Shown here: piece after piece, positions 25,361-34,344 of the stretch
Numbering within the stretch: position 1 is the stretch's first letter
Layout: every line of letters begins with the position of its first letter
Assembly: GCA_040387515.1 (NCBI GenBank)
Contig: JAZKDP010000018.1
Coordinates: 1 to 64,000 of the forward strand
Length of the DNA stretch: 64,000 nucleotides
From: Methylotenera_A sp040387515
GTDB taxonomy: Bacteria > Pseudomonadota > Gammaproteobacteria > Burkholderiales > Methylophilaceae
Direction: 5' to 3'
Notes under the pieces: model-generated
The model's input: only the letters and a program-made list of their open reading frames with translations
Databases searched by the model: none
What the model was told of the DNA's origin: nothing
Program-made: the position numbers and the translations under genes

Positions 25361-26161
25361 ATGAAAACAATAAAAGCCAATGAATCAACTACTGCTAAAT
25401 CCAGCGAAGCTGCCGGTAGTTTAAATCGCTCATACACACTGATTAATGCAATTGCGCGCGGCTCCAGAAAAGGCAGCTTGCTAACAGAATTGGTCACGCG
25501 AACAGGCTTGCCGCGCCCAACTATTCACCGCGTATTAAATATGCTGATGGAAATCGGTTGGGTAGTAAGAGATGCAGAAACTTCGCGCTTTAATCTGGGT
25601 TTAGATTTAGCCGCACTGGGTTACTGCGCTATTTTGCGCAACCCCATCGAAAGAATCGCCAGCACAGAACTCAGCACACTAGCGGAAGATTTAAAACAAG
25701 TGGTGTATCTAGGCGTGATATCTGGGTTGGATATGGTTTGTATTGGCCGTTACGATAACCAATCGCAAATTATGGTGGGCAGAGGCTGGATTGGTCTGCG
25801 CGGACCGCTGGGCATGAGCCCAAGTTGCATGGCAATGTTTGCAAAAATGCCATCCAACGAAGTACAAGCAATCACAAAAGCCAATATGGCGCGCTATCAC
25901 CGTATAGAGGGTTTTGACGAAAATGGCTTTCATCGCACTTTAGAACAGGCCATGCAAACTGGTTATGGCACTTACGATAATATTATTCTAGATCGAACTA
26001 CCAGCGGCTTTGGTGTCGCGATTTTAGATACTTCTGGTTACCCAATCGCCACGATTGGTACGACTTATATTACCGGCTGGCTGACAGATGAGCAAAAGAA
26101 AACATGTATAGACAAGTTAAACCAAGCCGCAGCAAATATTTCTAAAACGTTATTTGGGTAA
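25361..26161 (+). CDS. IclR family regulator
   Basis: This 266-residue regulator has the IclR winged helix at about residues 20-85 (GSLLTELVTRTGLPRPTIHRVLNMLMEIGWV) and the effector-binding domain after it (VYLGVISGLDMVCIGRYD, SCMAMFAKMP, GFGVAILDTSGYPIATIG). I place the start at 25361 because an upstream in-frame ATG at 25325 lies inside the operator palindrome. IclR proteins often control aromatic or glyoxylate metabolism; neighbours do not reveal the target, though the divergent PNPOx/DUF1097 pair is the obvious candidate. Confidence 0.9.
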   Translation: MKTIKANESTTAKSSEAAGSLNRSYTLINAIARGSRKGSLLTELVTRTGLPRPTIHRVLNMLMEIGWVVRDAETSRFNLGLDLAALGYCAILRNPIERIASTELSTLAEDLKQVVYLGVISGLDMVCIGRYDNQSQIMVGRGWIGLRGPLGMSPSCMAMFAKMPSNEVQAITKANMARYHRIEGFDENGFHRTLEQAMQTGYGTYDNIILDRTTSGFGVAILDTSGYPIATIGTTYITGWLTDEQKKTCIDKLNQAAANISKTLFG

Positions 26162-26332
26162 TATCAACATAACGATATTTAGGAATGACCAGTAAATTCG
26201 CCTGACTTTCACCTTTAAAAATGCGTCCGGACTCTTGGTTAAGTCATCATCCGTTTCTACGTCATATCACGTATTTTTTATATCAATTGATGCCGTTAAT
26301 ATAATCAATACGTTTGTTTGAGACAATTTATT

Positions 26333-26983
26333 GTGAAACTACTTTCTGTTAATGTTGCACTACCAAAACTCGTTGAAATTGATGGAAAAGACGTATTAAC
26401 CGGCATTTACAAAATGCCAGTAAAAGGCCGAATTTGGTTGACCAGACTAACTTTGGTTGGCGATGCCCAAGCAGATGCCAGCGTGCACGGCGGCGAACAT
26501 CAAGCCGTCTATTGTTACCCTTTTGAACATTATCAATATTGGCAGAATCGCTTAAACTTGACCGATTTGTCGTATGGCACTTTTGGTGAGAATTTCACCA
26601 TCTCAGGCTTGTTAGAAGAAGACATTTGCATCGGCGATATCTTACAAATTGGCGATGACAAAACGGGCGTAAAAGTGCAAGTCACCATGCCACGCATTCC
26701 CTGTTTTAAGTTTGGCGACAAAATTGGTCATCCAGACATCTTGGATGAATTTTTGCGTAGCGGAAAAAGTGGTTTTTACCTGCGCGTTATCCAAACCGGA
26801 GAAGTTGCGGCAGGCGATATAATCACGGTGATAGAACGCGACCCGCAAGCCATCAACATACGTACCACACTCGGTTTGCAAAAACTGGATGAGGGCGACA
26901 CTGAATTGCTGAAACGTGCTTTAACAGTGAAATCATTAACGCCTTTATTGAAGCAAGTTTTTGAAGCGCGGCTAGCCAGTTAA
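26333..26983 (+). CDS. MOSC domain protein (YiiM-like)
   Basis: This is a 216-residue MOSC sulfurase-like protein. It shows the HGGEHQAVYCYPFEHYQYW segment, LSYGTFGENFTISGL and the conserved cysteine in MPRIPCFKFG. The E. coli relative YiiM works with molybdenum cofactor in reducing N-hydroxylated compounds. The start is GTG at 26333, since MKLLSVNV is the usual family opening; a TTG five codons upstream is weaker. It may use cofactor made by the same pathway as the hydroxylases at 13-21 kb. Confidence 0.88.
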   Translation: MKLLSVNVALPKLVEIDGKDVLTGIYKMPVKGRIWLTRLTLVGDAQADASVHGGEHQAVYCYPFEHYQYWQNRLNLTDLSYGTFGENFTISGLLEEDICIGDILQIGDDKTGVKVQVTMPRIPCFKFGDKIGHPDILDEFLRSGKSGFYLRVIQTGEVAAGDIITVIERDPQAINIRTTLGLQKLDEGDTELLKRALTVKSLTPLLKQVFEARLAS

Positions 26984-27071
26984 AACTGACTGAATAATGC
27001 AACTACCATCTAAAATGCTAGATGTATAATCAATTACGCTAAAAACTGAAATTTCAGAATCGAGGTCATGC

Positions 27072-27305
27072 ATGGAATCTTCAACTCACACGCTTAACAA
27101 CCTATTTGCCCAGCTTGGTTTGCCATCGGAAGATTCGGCAATACAAAGCTTCATCCAAACGCATAACCCTTTGGCGGGCAACCTAGCGCTTTCAGACGCG
27201 CCATTTTGGACGCCAACGCAAGCCGCGTTTTTACGTGAAGAAATTTTGAAAGATGCAGATTGGGCAGAGGTGATTGACCAGTTAAATGCTAGATTGCATG
27301 CCTAG
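27072..27305 (+). CDS. DUF2789 small protein
   Basis: This 77-residue soluble protein starts MESSTHTLNNLFAQLGLPS and has FIQTHNPLAGNLALSDAPFWTPTQAAFLREEIL, the recognisable DUF2789 pattern. Function is unknown. A GAGG site is 8 bases from the start. It lies 88 bases after the MOSC gene on the same strand. No terminator is obvious between them, so they may share a transcript. Confidence 0.82.
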   Translation: MESSTHTLNNLFAQLGLPSEDSAIQSFIQTHNPLAGNLALSDAPFWTPTQAAFLREEILKDADWAEVIDQLNARLHA

Positions 27306-27394
27306 TTAAAATCTTATAAATTAATATGGTTTTTATAAGCCCTTGAAAAAAGGACGTGGTCGCAAACAGTCATGCATTGACATTAATGCATGAA

Positions 27395-28315
27395 TCAAAT
27401 GCCTTGTGTCTTAGCCCATAATCTTTCTAATAAATTTGGGTTTTTCATTTTTTCTATCCACCACTTTAATCCGGCCCCATTATCTTCGGTACGCCAAGCA
27501 AGATAAAAAGGCTCTGGCTGTCTCGGTTCTTCAACTTGCTTTTCAATTAACAATCCACTTGCAATTGCTTGGCGAGCCAATGGCTCTGGTAAAAACCCAA
27601 ATCCGACGCCTGCTATTTGAAACTCGACTTTGCTGCGCATATTGGGTAAAGCTAAAGTATTTTGCCCAAAAAGTAGGCCTACAGTCCTTGGCGGCATTTT
27701 TTGCACAGAATCGCTGACACTGATGGCTAGATGTTGGTTGAAGTCGGACTTACCTAAAGGATGGCTGACACTGGCTAAGGGATGCTGTGGCGATACGGCA
27801 AACACAAAGTTAACCGTTCCAATCTCATAAGAACTGTAGCCGCCGCCAGAAGGTCCTTCCCCAGCCGCGCCAATCAACAAATCAACGCGCCTATCCATGA
27901 GCGCTTCCCAAGTGCCCGATAGCGTTTCTTGAGAAAACCTGAGTCTAGTAAGATCTGCAACCTTGCAGAATTCCGTTAAATCCTCTACCAGCGCCGAAGG
28001 TGAGAATAATGAATCCATGCCAATGGTTAACTCAGTTTCCCAACCTAAAGCTACGCGCCTTACACGATGTTCTAAATCTTCTGCAGCTTTGAGTAAATGC
28101 CGTCCTTCATTTAGTAATTCGCTACCTGCTTTGGTGATGGCCACTTTGGGGCCTAAGCGAACAAAGACTTGCACGCCTAAATCTTGCTCTAACTTACTGA
28201 CTGTGTAAGAAATAGTAGAAGGCACTTTGTGTAATTCGTTGCCAGCCGCCGCAAATGATCCAAGCCGATCAATCGCATCTAGTATTAATAATGCATCTAA
28301 TGTAATTCTAAACAT
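27395..28315 (-). CDS. LysR-type regulator beside pirin
   Basis: This 306-residue LysR protein has the N-terminal helix-turn-helix DRLGSFAAAGNELHKVPSTISYTVSKLEQDLGVQVFVR and a standard effector domain. It diverges from the pirin and YcaC-like genes, a common arrangement in Proteobacteria (LysR-pirin-isochorismatase), and probably activates them. The inducer is not known. Confidence 0.9.
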   Translation of the reverse strand: MFRITLDALLILDAIDRLGSFAAAGNELHKVPSTISYTVSKLEQDLGVQVFVRLGPKVAITKAGSELLNEGRHLLKAAEDLEHRVRRVALGWETELTIGMDSLFSPSALVEDLTEFCKVADLTRLRFSQETLSGTWEALMDRRVDLLIGAAGEGPSGGGYSSYEIGTVNFVFAVSPQHPLASVSHPLGKSDFNQHLAISVSDSVQKMPPRTVGLLFGQNTLALPNMRSKVEFQIAGVGFGFLPEPLARQAIASGLLIEKQVEEPRQPEPFYLAWRTEDNGAGLKWWIEKMKNPNLLERLWAKTQGI

Positions 28316-28486
28316 TCGATTTTTTCGATGATAGGTTGATAATTTTTCCGTTTTTCATTCAGTTAATCTCGGCTCATACTACACACATGCTTAAGAAACA
28401 AGGTTGATGTGATGTAAATGATATGCAAAATTATCGCACATAAATATCATCATTCGTTTACGAGTCAAATTGAACAGGAGTTAATC

Positions 28487-29203
28487 ATGTTAAAAGTACA
28501 TAAAAATAGTAGTCGCGGTGCTGCAGACCATGGTTGGTTGCAATCCAATCATTCATTTTCATTTGGTCAATTTTATAATCCAGATGAAATAGGGTTCGGT
28601 CCGCTTCTGGTGATTAATGAAGACCGCGTGCAGCCAGCAAAAGGATTTGGTACGCATGGCCACAATGATATGGAAATCATTTCATATGTATTAAGTGGCG
28701 CGCTAGAGCACAAAGACAGCATTGGTACTGGCTCAGTTATTCGCTATGGCGATGTACAAAGAATGAGCGCTGGCACTGGCGTGCGTCATAGTGAATTTAA
28801 TCATTCCAGTACTGAGCGTGTGCATTTTTTACAAATATGGATTGAGCCAAATGTAAAAGGCATTCCGCCCAGCTATGAAGAAAAACATTTTGATACCGCG
28901 TCTAAAACAGGCAATTTACGTTTGATCGCTTCACCTGACGGTAAAGATGGCTCTGTATTAATTCACCAAGATGCCCGTATTTATGCCGCGATACTAGGTG
29001 AGCCGGACCAAGAGTCAAATGAAACAGTACAACACACATTGGCTGAAGGCCGTACTGGATATGTGCACGTTATTCGTGGACAAGTCGATGTTAACGGCAT
29101 CGCGTTGAAAACTGGTGACGCTTTAAAAATTACAGAAACATCATTAATTGAATTGACTAATGCCTATGCAGTTGAATTACTTTTATTCGATTTGCCTTAC
29201 TAA
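28487..29203 (+). CDS. Pirin family protein (bicupin)
   Basis: This 238-residue bicupin has metal-binding residues in FGTHGHNDMEIISYVL and in RHSEFNHS of the first cupin; the second cupin lacks a clear set. This matches bacterial pirins such as YhhW and YhaK. YhhW has quercetinase activity in vitro; the physiological substrate is unknown. The start is ATG 28487 behind CAGGAG; an in-frame ATG 23 codons upstream has no ribosome-binding site. It is the first gene of a pair with the YcaC-like hydrolase. Confidence 0.9.
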   Translation: MLKVHKNSSRGAADHGWLQSNHSFSFGQFYNPDEIGFGPLLVINEDRVQPAKGFGTHGHNDMEIISYVLSGALEHKDSIGTGSVIRYGDVQRMSAGTGVRHSEFNHSSTERVHFLQIWIEPNVKGIPPSYEEKHFDTASKTGNLRLIASPDGKDGSVLIHQDARIYAAILGEPDQESNETVQHTLAEGRTGYVHVIRGQVDVNGIALKTGDALKITETSLIELTNAYAVELLLFDLPY

Positions 29204-29253
29204 AACATACATTATTAACGATTTTAAATATTAATTTATTAGGAGAAATAACC

Positions 29254-29880
29254 ATGACTAAACCTTACATTCGTCTAGACAAAGATAACGCAGTGGTTTT
29301 ATTAGTCGATCATCAAGCGGGCTTGCTGTCGCTGGTTCGCGATATCGATCCAGATAAACTGAAGAATAATGTGTTGGCTTTGGGCGACATGGCGAAATAC
29401 TTCAAGTTGCCCACTATTCTAACGACCAGTTTTGAAACAGGTCCCAATGGCCCGTTGATTCCTGAGTTTAAAGCGCAATTTCCAGATGCGCCTTATATCG
29501 CGCGCCCTGGAAATATTAACGCTTGGGATAACGAAGATTTCGTTAAAGCCATCAAAGCCACAGGCAAAAAGCAATTGATTATCGCAGGTGTGGTGACTGA
29601 AGTTTGTGTGGCATTTCCGGCGTTATCCGCATTAGAAGAAGGCTTTGAAGTATTCGTCATCACCGATGCATCTGGCACATTCAATGAAATGACGCGCCAA
29701 GCAGCGTGGGATCGTATGTCGGTAGCTGGAGCGCAATTGATGACTTGGTTTGGTGCAGCTTGCGAATTACACAGAGATTGGCGCAACGATATCGAAGGTC
29801 TAGGTGAGTTATTCTCTAATCATATTCCAGATTATAAAAATCTATTTACCAGCTACAACACATTATCTGCCAAAAAATAA
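29254..29880 (+). CDS. YcaC-like isochorismatase-family hydrolase
   Basis: This 208-residue cysteine hydrolase has the expected Asp in LLVDHQAGLL and the nucleophile Cys in VVTEVCVAFPAL; the ending NDIEGLGELFSNHIPDYKNL is typical of YcaC. The substrate of YcaC is unknown. It follows the pirin gene by 50 bases with an AGGAG site. A strong terminator closes the pair. It is unrelated in detail to the second isochorismatase-family protein at 44329-44880. Confidence 0.9.
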   Translation: MTKPYIRLDKDNAVVLLVDHQAGLLSLVRDIDPDKLKNNVLALGDMAKYFKLPTILTTSFETGPNGPLIPEFKAQFPDAPYIARPGNINAWDNEDFVKAIKATGKKQLIIAGVVTEVCVAFPALSALEEGFEVFVITDASGTFNEMTRQAAWDRMSVAGAQLMTWFGAACELHRDWRNDIEGLGELFSNHIPDYKNLFTSYNTLSAKK

Positions 29881-29884
29881 TACT

Positions 29885-29924
29885 AAAGCTCGCCAAGACA
29901 ACATACATTGTCTTGGCGAGCTTT
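29885..29924 (+). terminator. Intrinsic terminator of the pirin operon
   Basis: A 17-bp perfect stem, with arms starting AAAGCTCGCCAAGACAA, has a 6-base loop and ends in TTT. It starts 5 bases after the YcaC-like stop. Confidence 0.85.
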
Positions 29925-30035
29925 ATCTTAAATCTAACATTCGCCAGAAACCAGTTGGATTAAGTATTCGTATGAATGCCACTATTGACGATAAAAATTA
30001 TTCGGCAAATGGAATTAAGTTTAAAAAAACCACCA

Positions 30036-30662
30036 TCAAATAAAGTAATTGATCGCTTGCTGTCCGAAAATCCAGATGGACACAAAATAGGCCGTGAAAT
30101 ACAGCAGCGTTAGCACTAGCCAAAATAGAGAGAAAAACACCATTAATCCGTCATCCTCAAGCTCACCAATACAGTAAAACAAAATTGCTAAACCCGGGAG
30201 GGTGTTGTTAAACGGCAGAGGAATTGGGAATGGGATAGCCATTAGCAATCCTCCTGCGAGCAAAATCCACCCACTCACTTGCCGCCCTGTTTTTCCACTC
30301 ACCAAATATTGCATCCTGGGTTTAGTAATCTTGCGGCAGAAGCCAATGATCTTCAAGCCAACTTTAATCATAATTTTTAAAGTCTTCTCATGCAGCGTTA
30401 ATTCGCGCACCCGTTTTGGCAGCACAGGCGATTCATGCCCTCGAAGCAATTGCAATCCGAGCACAGCAAACGTCAGGCCTCCCGCTACTGACACGGGACC
30501 AAGTGGAAATGGTTGCATAAAGGGTAAAACTAGAATGATTGCAATGAAAGCATAGGCCGCTTCGTCAAGACTATCGATTAATTCACCCAAGGTCACTGGG
30601 CGTTGTTTTGCCTGTGCTTCAAAAGCGTGTAGCGTATTTACTAGAGTTTGGTAATTGCACAT
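30036..30662 (-). CDS. ExoD family membrane protein
   Basis: This 208-residue protein has the ExoD pattern: VTLGELIDSLDEAAYAFIAIILVLPFMQPFPLGPVS at the N-terminus, a basic central helix pair, and PFPIPLPFNNTLPGLAILFYCIGELEDDGLM at the end. ExoD of rhizobia affects exopolysaccharide production and alkaline tolerance; the mechanism is not known. It has about five membrane segments. It stands alone, with no polysaccharide genes in the window. Confidence 0.87.
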   Translation of the reverse strand: MCNYQTLVNTLHAFEAQAKQRPVTLGELIDSLDEAAYAFIAIILVLPFMQPFPLGPVSVAGGLTFAVLGLQLLRGHESPVLPKRVRELTLHEKTLKIMIKVGLKIIGFCRKITKPRMQYLVSGKTGRQVSGWILLAGGLLMAIPFPIPLPFNNTLPGLAILFYCIGELEDDGLMVFFSLFWLVLTLLYFTAYFVSIWIFGQQAINYFI

Positions 30663-31035
30663 TGGTTATTAGCCTATCGATGGGAAATGCTATATTGAGT
30701 TTAGCTGGTGTTTAATATTAAGACTATCTAGTATTAACTCTATTTCATAGTTAATTTTGGCAGAAGATAAATAATAGCGACAGTAATCGCCATCAATACA
30801 ACTATTGCAAATAGGTAGTGTCTACTTAGAACTGGAATCGTCAATCAGCAATATCCGCATTAATTTATAGGGAGTTTTTCAAAACTCCCAGAAATAATCA
30901 TTTTTAATTTAGAATCAAAAGCAGGCCAATTCATTCGTGTCTTAAAATTATTTATTGACGAATAATTCACACTAGCGAGAGCCTTAACCCTCATTTAGTG
31001 TCTTAACTGATTCATCTTTATCTAGAAAGGTCGTT
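30663..31035. other. 373-base gap with a hairpin and a doubtful tiny frame
   Basis: The hairpin GGGAGTTTT/AAAACTCCC lies at 30870-30889 and has no T run. On the minus strand, 30740-30844 is open for 34 codons from a TTG and would give a single hydrophobic segment (YLFAIVVLMAITVAIIYLL), but there is no clear ribosome-binding site. Otherwise the region is A/T-rich with nothing recognised. Confidence 0.4.
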
Positions 31036-31437
31036 ATGGCTATTGGTTGGCTTGCGATACTGAAAACCGTCCCTTGGACAGATGTTGTGCGTAATGCACC
31101 CAAAATTGCGGATGGCGCAAGGAAATTATGGGTTGCTCTTGCTACAAAACCTACATCATCGGAAATTGAACTGGAAGCTGATCAAGTTACCTTTCCTTCT
31201 GAAACGCATACAATTAACTCATTGCAAGAAAGGCTTGCTGTGGCTGAATCTGCTTGCTCTGATTTGCACAAACAGATGCTTACGTCATCAGAACTCATTA
31301 AAGCGCTCGCTGAACAAAATGCTCAGCTAATAAAAAAAATTGAGCTCAATCGCAAACGTACACTCTGGTTAGCAGGCATAAGCATTTGTATTGCTGTCAT
31401 TGCCGTTTTCAATTTGATTTTCACCTTTTCGCGCTAA
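31036..31437 (+). CDS. Tail-anchored coiled-coil hypothetical protein
   Basis: I do not recognise this 133-residue protein. The N-terminal third (WLAILKTVPWTDVVRNAPKIADGARKLW) is amphipathic. The middle (about residues 55-105) is a predicted coiled coil with regular Leu spacing. The C-terminus is a single membrane helix (LWLAGISICIAVIAVFNLIFTF) preceded by basic residues. The layout suggests a membrane-tethered oligomer. Similar tail-anchored short proteins occur in betaproteobacteria as hypotheticals. An AAGG site is present. Neighbours are unrelated. Confidence 0.7.
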   Translation: MAIGWLAILKTVPWTDVVRNAPKIADGARKLWVALATKPTSSEIELEADQVTFPSETHTINSLQERLAVAESACSDLHKQMLTSSELIKALAEQNAQLIKKIELNRKRTLWLAGISICIAVIAVFNLIFTFSR

Positions 31438-31627
31438 GCATTCATGTGGTCGAGCGTGGATAATAGCAAACGAAATAACTCCGATAAAATGGATGGAATT
31501 AAGCATTATTAACTTAGTTGTACAATCGTGCGAAGAAGCCTACCCAACCTATTCACCGCCATTTATATATATTAAAAATGGCAAACTACATTGCTAACAA
31601 CCGCCTATTTGGAGTCACAAACAATCC

Positions 31628-32638
31628 ATGACACCCACTAAAGACAATCCCACGCCTCGTTTCTCGGTCCTTGATCTATCCCCAATTGCACAGGGTAGTA
31701 ACGCTGCACAATCATTCAAAAACACTTTGGATCTTGCTCAGCATGCTGAGCAATGGGGATTTCATCGCTATTGGCTGGCTGAACATCACGGCATGCCTGG
31801 TATAGCCAGTGCTGCCACATCAGTGCTGATTGGTCATATTGCGGCTGGCACATCTACTATCCGCATTGGTGCCGGCGGCATCATGCTACCGAATCATTCT
31901 CCATTGGTCATTGCTGAGCAATTTGGTACGCTTGAGTCGTTATTTCCCGGACGCATTGATTTAGGGTTAGGGCGCGCGCCAGGCTCAGACCAAATTACGG
32001 CTCATGCTTTACGCAGAAACCTTGCCTCAGACGCAGACAACTTTCCGCGGGATGTCATGGAGCTGATTGATTACTTTTCATCTGAACCCAAGGGACCAGT
32101 GAAAGCCGTGCCTGGTACAGGACTGAATGTTCCAATCTGGATTCTTGGCTCAAGCCTCTATGGGGCTCAGCTTGCAGCAGCGATGGGATTACCCTACGCA
32201 TTTGCCTCTCATTTCGCACCTGCCCAGATGATGCAAGCAATAGAAATATACCGTGAAACATTTCGCCCATCACAATATTTAGCGAAGCCTTATGTCATGC
32301 TAGGGTTCAATGTGTTTGCTGCTGATACAAATGAAGAAGCGCACTTACTGGCCTCTTCAATGCAACAGGCTTTTGTCAACTTGCGAAGTGGCCATCCTTC
32401 GACGCTACCTCCGCCCGTAGCTGATTATTGGAATCAAATTGGTGGGGCAGAGCGTGCATTACTTAATCAGGTGCTTTCATGCTCAGCGATAGGTTCTGAG
32501 GAAAAAATACTGGAGGAAATAAGGGATTTTATTACTAAGACAGAGGCAGATGAGTTAATGATAACTTCGCAGATATACGAACATGCTGCGCGTCTTAAAT
32601 CGTATGAAATGACTGCGAAAATCTATGACAGTTTGTAG
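31628..32638 (+). CDS. Luciferase-like flavin-dependent monooxygenase (LLM class)
   Basis: This TIM-barrel flavoprotein of 336 residues is similar in layout to E. coli YhbW. It shows RYWLAEHHGMPGIASAA, IRIGAGGIMLPNHSPLVIAEQFGTLESLFPGRIDLGLGRAPGSD and SCSAIGSEEKI. Family members use reduced FMN and oxygen on small organics such as alkanes, sulfonates and amines; the substrate here is unknown. There is no flavin reductase gene beside it. GGAG lies 14 bases before the ATG, slightly far. Confidence 0.9.
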   Translation: MTPTKDNPTPRFSVLDLSPIAQGSNAAQSFKNTLDLAQHAEQWGFHRYWLAEHHGMPGIASAATSVLIGHIAAGTSTIRIGAGGIMLPNHSPLVIAEQFGTLESLFPGRIDLGLGRAPGSDQITAHALRRNLASDADNFPRDVMELIDYFSSEPKGPVKAVPGTGLNVPIWILGSSLYGAQLAAAMGLPYAFASHFAPAQMMQAIEIYRETFRPSQYLAKPYVMLGFNVFAADTNEEAHLLASSMQQAFVNLRSGHPSTLPPPVADYWNQIGGAERALLNQVLSCSAIGSEEKILEEIRDFITKTEADELMITSQIYEHAARLKSYEMTAKIYDSL

Positions 32639-32775
32639 ATTGTTACCGAATACGAATAATCAAAATAGACTCAAAGCGAATATTCATTTTGGCAAAAATG
32701 ATTTGGAGTAGATAGTTCTAAATTAAGGCCGTTATTTGATAATCATTCAACGACCTTAATTTAGAATATTGAAAC

Positions 32776-33048
32776 TTAATTTACAGCATCTTTTAAAGTT
32801 TTGCCTGCTGAGAATCCAGGTGCCGTACGTGCAGCAATTTTCAGTTCTTCACCAGTACGTGGATTGCGGCCAGTACGTGCAGCACGTTTAGTAACTTTAA
32901 ATGTTCCAAAACCAACTAATGTCACTGCCTCACCTTTACTCAGTGCAGATGTAATTGCAGCTGTAATTGCATCAATAGCACGGCCTGCATCTGCTTTAGT
33001 CAGTTCTGCGCTCGTCGCAATTTCAGCAATCAATTCAGTTTTATTCAT
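32776..33048 (-). CDS. HU family DNA-binding protein
   Basis: This 90-residue HU protein is complete: MNKTELIAEIA start, FGTFKV turn, the arm with GRNPRTGEELKI, and a C-terminal KTLKDAVN helix. It binds and bends DNA without strong sequence preference and compacts the nucleoid. GAAGGA precedes the ATG. It is monocistronic. Whether it is the main HU of the cell or a second copy cannot be told. Confidence 0.95.
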   Translation of the reverse strand: MNKTELIAEIATSAELTKADAGRAIDAITAAITSALSKGEAVTLVGFGTFKVTKRAARTGRNPRTGEELKIAARTAPGFSAGKTLKDAVN

Positions 33049-33188
33049 ATTCTTAATCCTTCAAAAATGTAGTTGAGTTCAATCGAGTCCATACTTTGCG
33101 GATTATTGAATCGCGTGTCAACAAATTAAGGCATAGAAGTTTAAAATTATTCCTTTGCAGAAGATTAAAAGCACAAACTCAACCCAAG

Positions 33189-34115
33189 TTAATTCACCGT
33201 CACGTACTTACTTAAATTTTCTGGTGGCATTTCAATTAATGATTGCTTCATCTCAGCTACTTCATCCATTGGCGTGCGTCCAAAGAAACGTTTGAATTCC
33301 CTGCTAAATTGGGAAATGCTGATATACCCGACTTTTCTTGAAGCTGTTGACGCACTCATGCCATCTTGCATCATGTGAAGCCGCGCTTTGTGCAGCCGCG
33401 CTGTTTTAAGATATTGCATGGGCGATGTGGCGGTGAGCGCTTTAAAATTGGAATGAAAAGCCGCCACACTCATATTGGCTTCTTTGGCCAAAATCGCCAC
33501 ATCTAAGCCGCCCGCAAAATCAGCATGTATGCGCTTTAACGCTTTACCAATCTTACTGAAATGACTTTGATGCATTAACGTTTCACGAATGGCAGCGCCT
33601 TGTTCTCCCGTCAATACGCGGTAATAAATTTCCCGCATAATAGAATTGCCTAATATTTGGCACTCTTGTGGCGAGGCAAGTACTTCCAGCAATCTGACCA
33701 CGGCGTCAGACAATTTGTCATCCATGGCGGTAGAAACCATGCCAAGTTGCGGCAATCCCGATTGTTGATTGTTTGAATCCAAAGATAGAACCAATTCAGC
33801 CACAACTGCAAGATTAATACGGATAGAAATTGCCAACATAGGTTTTTCCGCAGTTCCAAAAGTCTCGCTTTCAAAAGGCAGGGGTAATGACAGCACCAAA
33901 AATTGTTGAGGACAATATTGGAAAGTCTGATTACCAAGGTATCCCATTTTTCTGCCTTGCAAGACAACGACGATACTAGGCTCATACAGAACTGGCATTC
34001 TTGGCATGTATCGGTTGGCACGCATCAGCTTCACACCATCCAGAATAGACAAAGTGTAACCCTCATTAGGGGCAAGTTTTAACAATAACTCAATCATTAG
34101 CTGCTTTTTCGTCAT
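33189..34115 (-). CDS. AraC family regulator with AraC_N domain
   Basis: A regulator of 308 residues. The N-terminal half (about 20-190) matches the AraC_N domain type (PSIVVVLQGRKMGYLG, FLVLSLPLPFESETFG). The C-terminal half has two helix-turn-helix motifs (VAILAKEANMSVAAFHSNFKALTATSP and ASRKVGYISISQFSREFKRFFGRTP). GGGA before ATG 34115 favours that start over one 23 codons upstream. It diverges from the exported double-propeller protein and may regulate it; a short palindrome GAATGAACATTC (34309-34320) lies between them. Confidence 0.88.
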   Translation of the reverse strand: MTKKQLMIELLLKLAPNEGYTLSILDGVKLMRANRYMPRMPVLYEPSIVVVLQGRKMGYLGNQTFQYCPQQFLVLSLPLPFESETFGTAEKPMLAISIRINLAVVAELVLSLDSNNQQSGLPQLGMVSTAMDDKLSDAVVRLLEVLASPQECQILGNSIMREIYYRVLTGEQGAAIRETLMHQSHFSKIGKALKRIHADFAGGLDVAILAKEANMSVAAFHSNFKALTATSPMQYLKTARLHKARLHMMQDGMSASTASRKVGYISISQFSREFKRFFGRTPMDEVAEMKQSLIEMPPENLSKYVTVN

Positions 34116-34344
34116 GATTTTTCCCAATTGAATATCATCATAAATATGCAGTATATTAGGCATTAATTTATATTTAATGTCCATATTAAAATAGGAATAG
34201 GCAATATATAAAGAACTTTAGGCATTTTACTATTCAGCATATAAACCTAAACTTGCTTAGCGTTCTGAACCTGCTTTGCCATAAAAAATATGTGCTAAGT
34301 AAACATGTGAATGAACATTCGAATCATTGATAGAAAGAGGCATT

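Noticed and set aside
30806..30889. Remnant of a response regulator (minus-strand frame MRILLIDD) near 30866
   Set aside because: The similarity covers only eight residues before a stop, so chance is the simpler explanation.
34116..34195. AraC gene starting 23 codons earlier, at the ATG at 34184
   Set aside because: The upstream extension has no ribosome-binding site and the family N-terminus fits the ATG at 34115.
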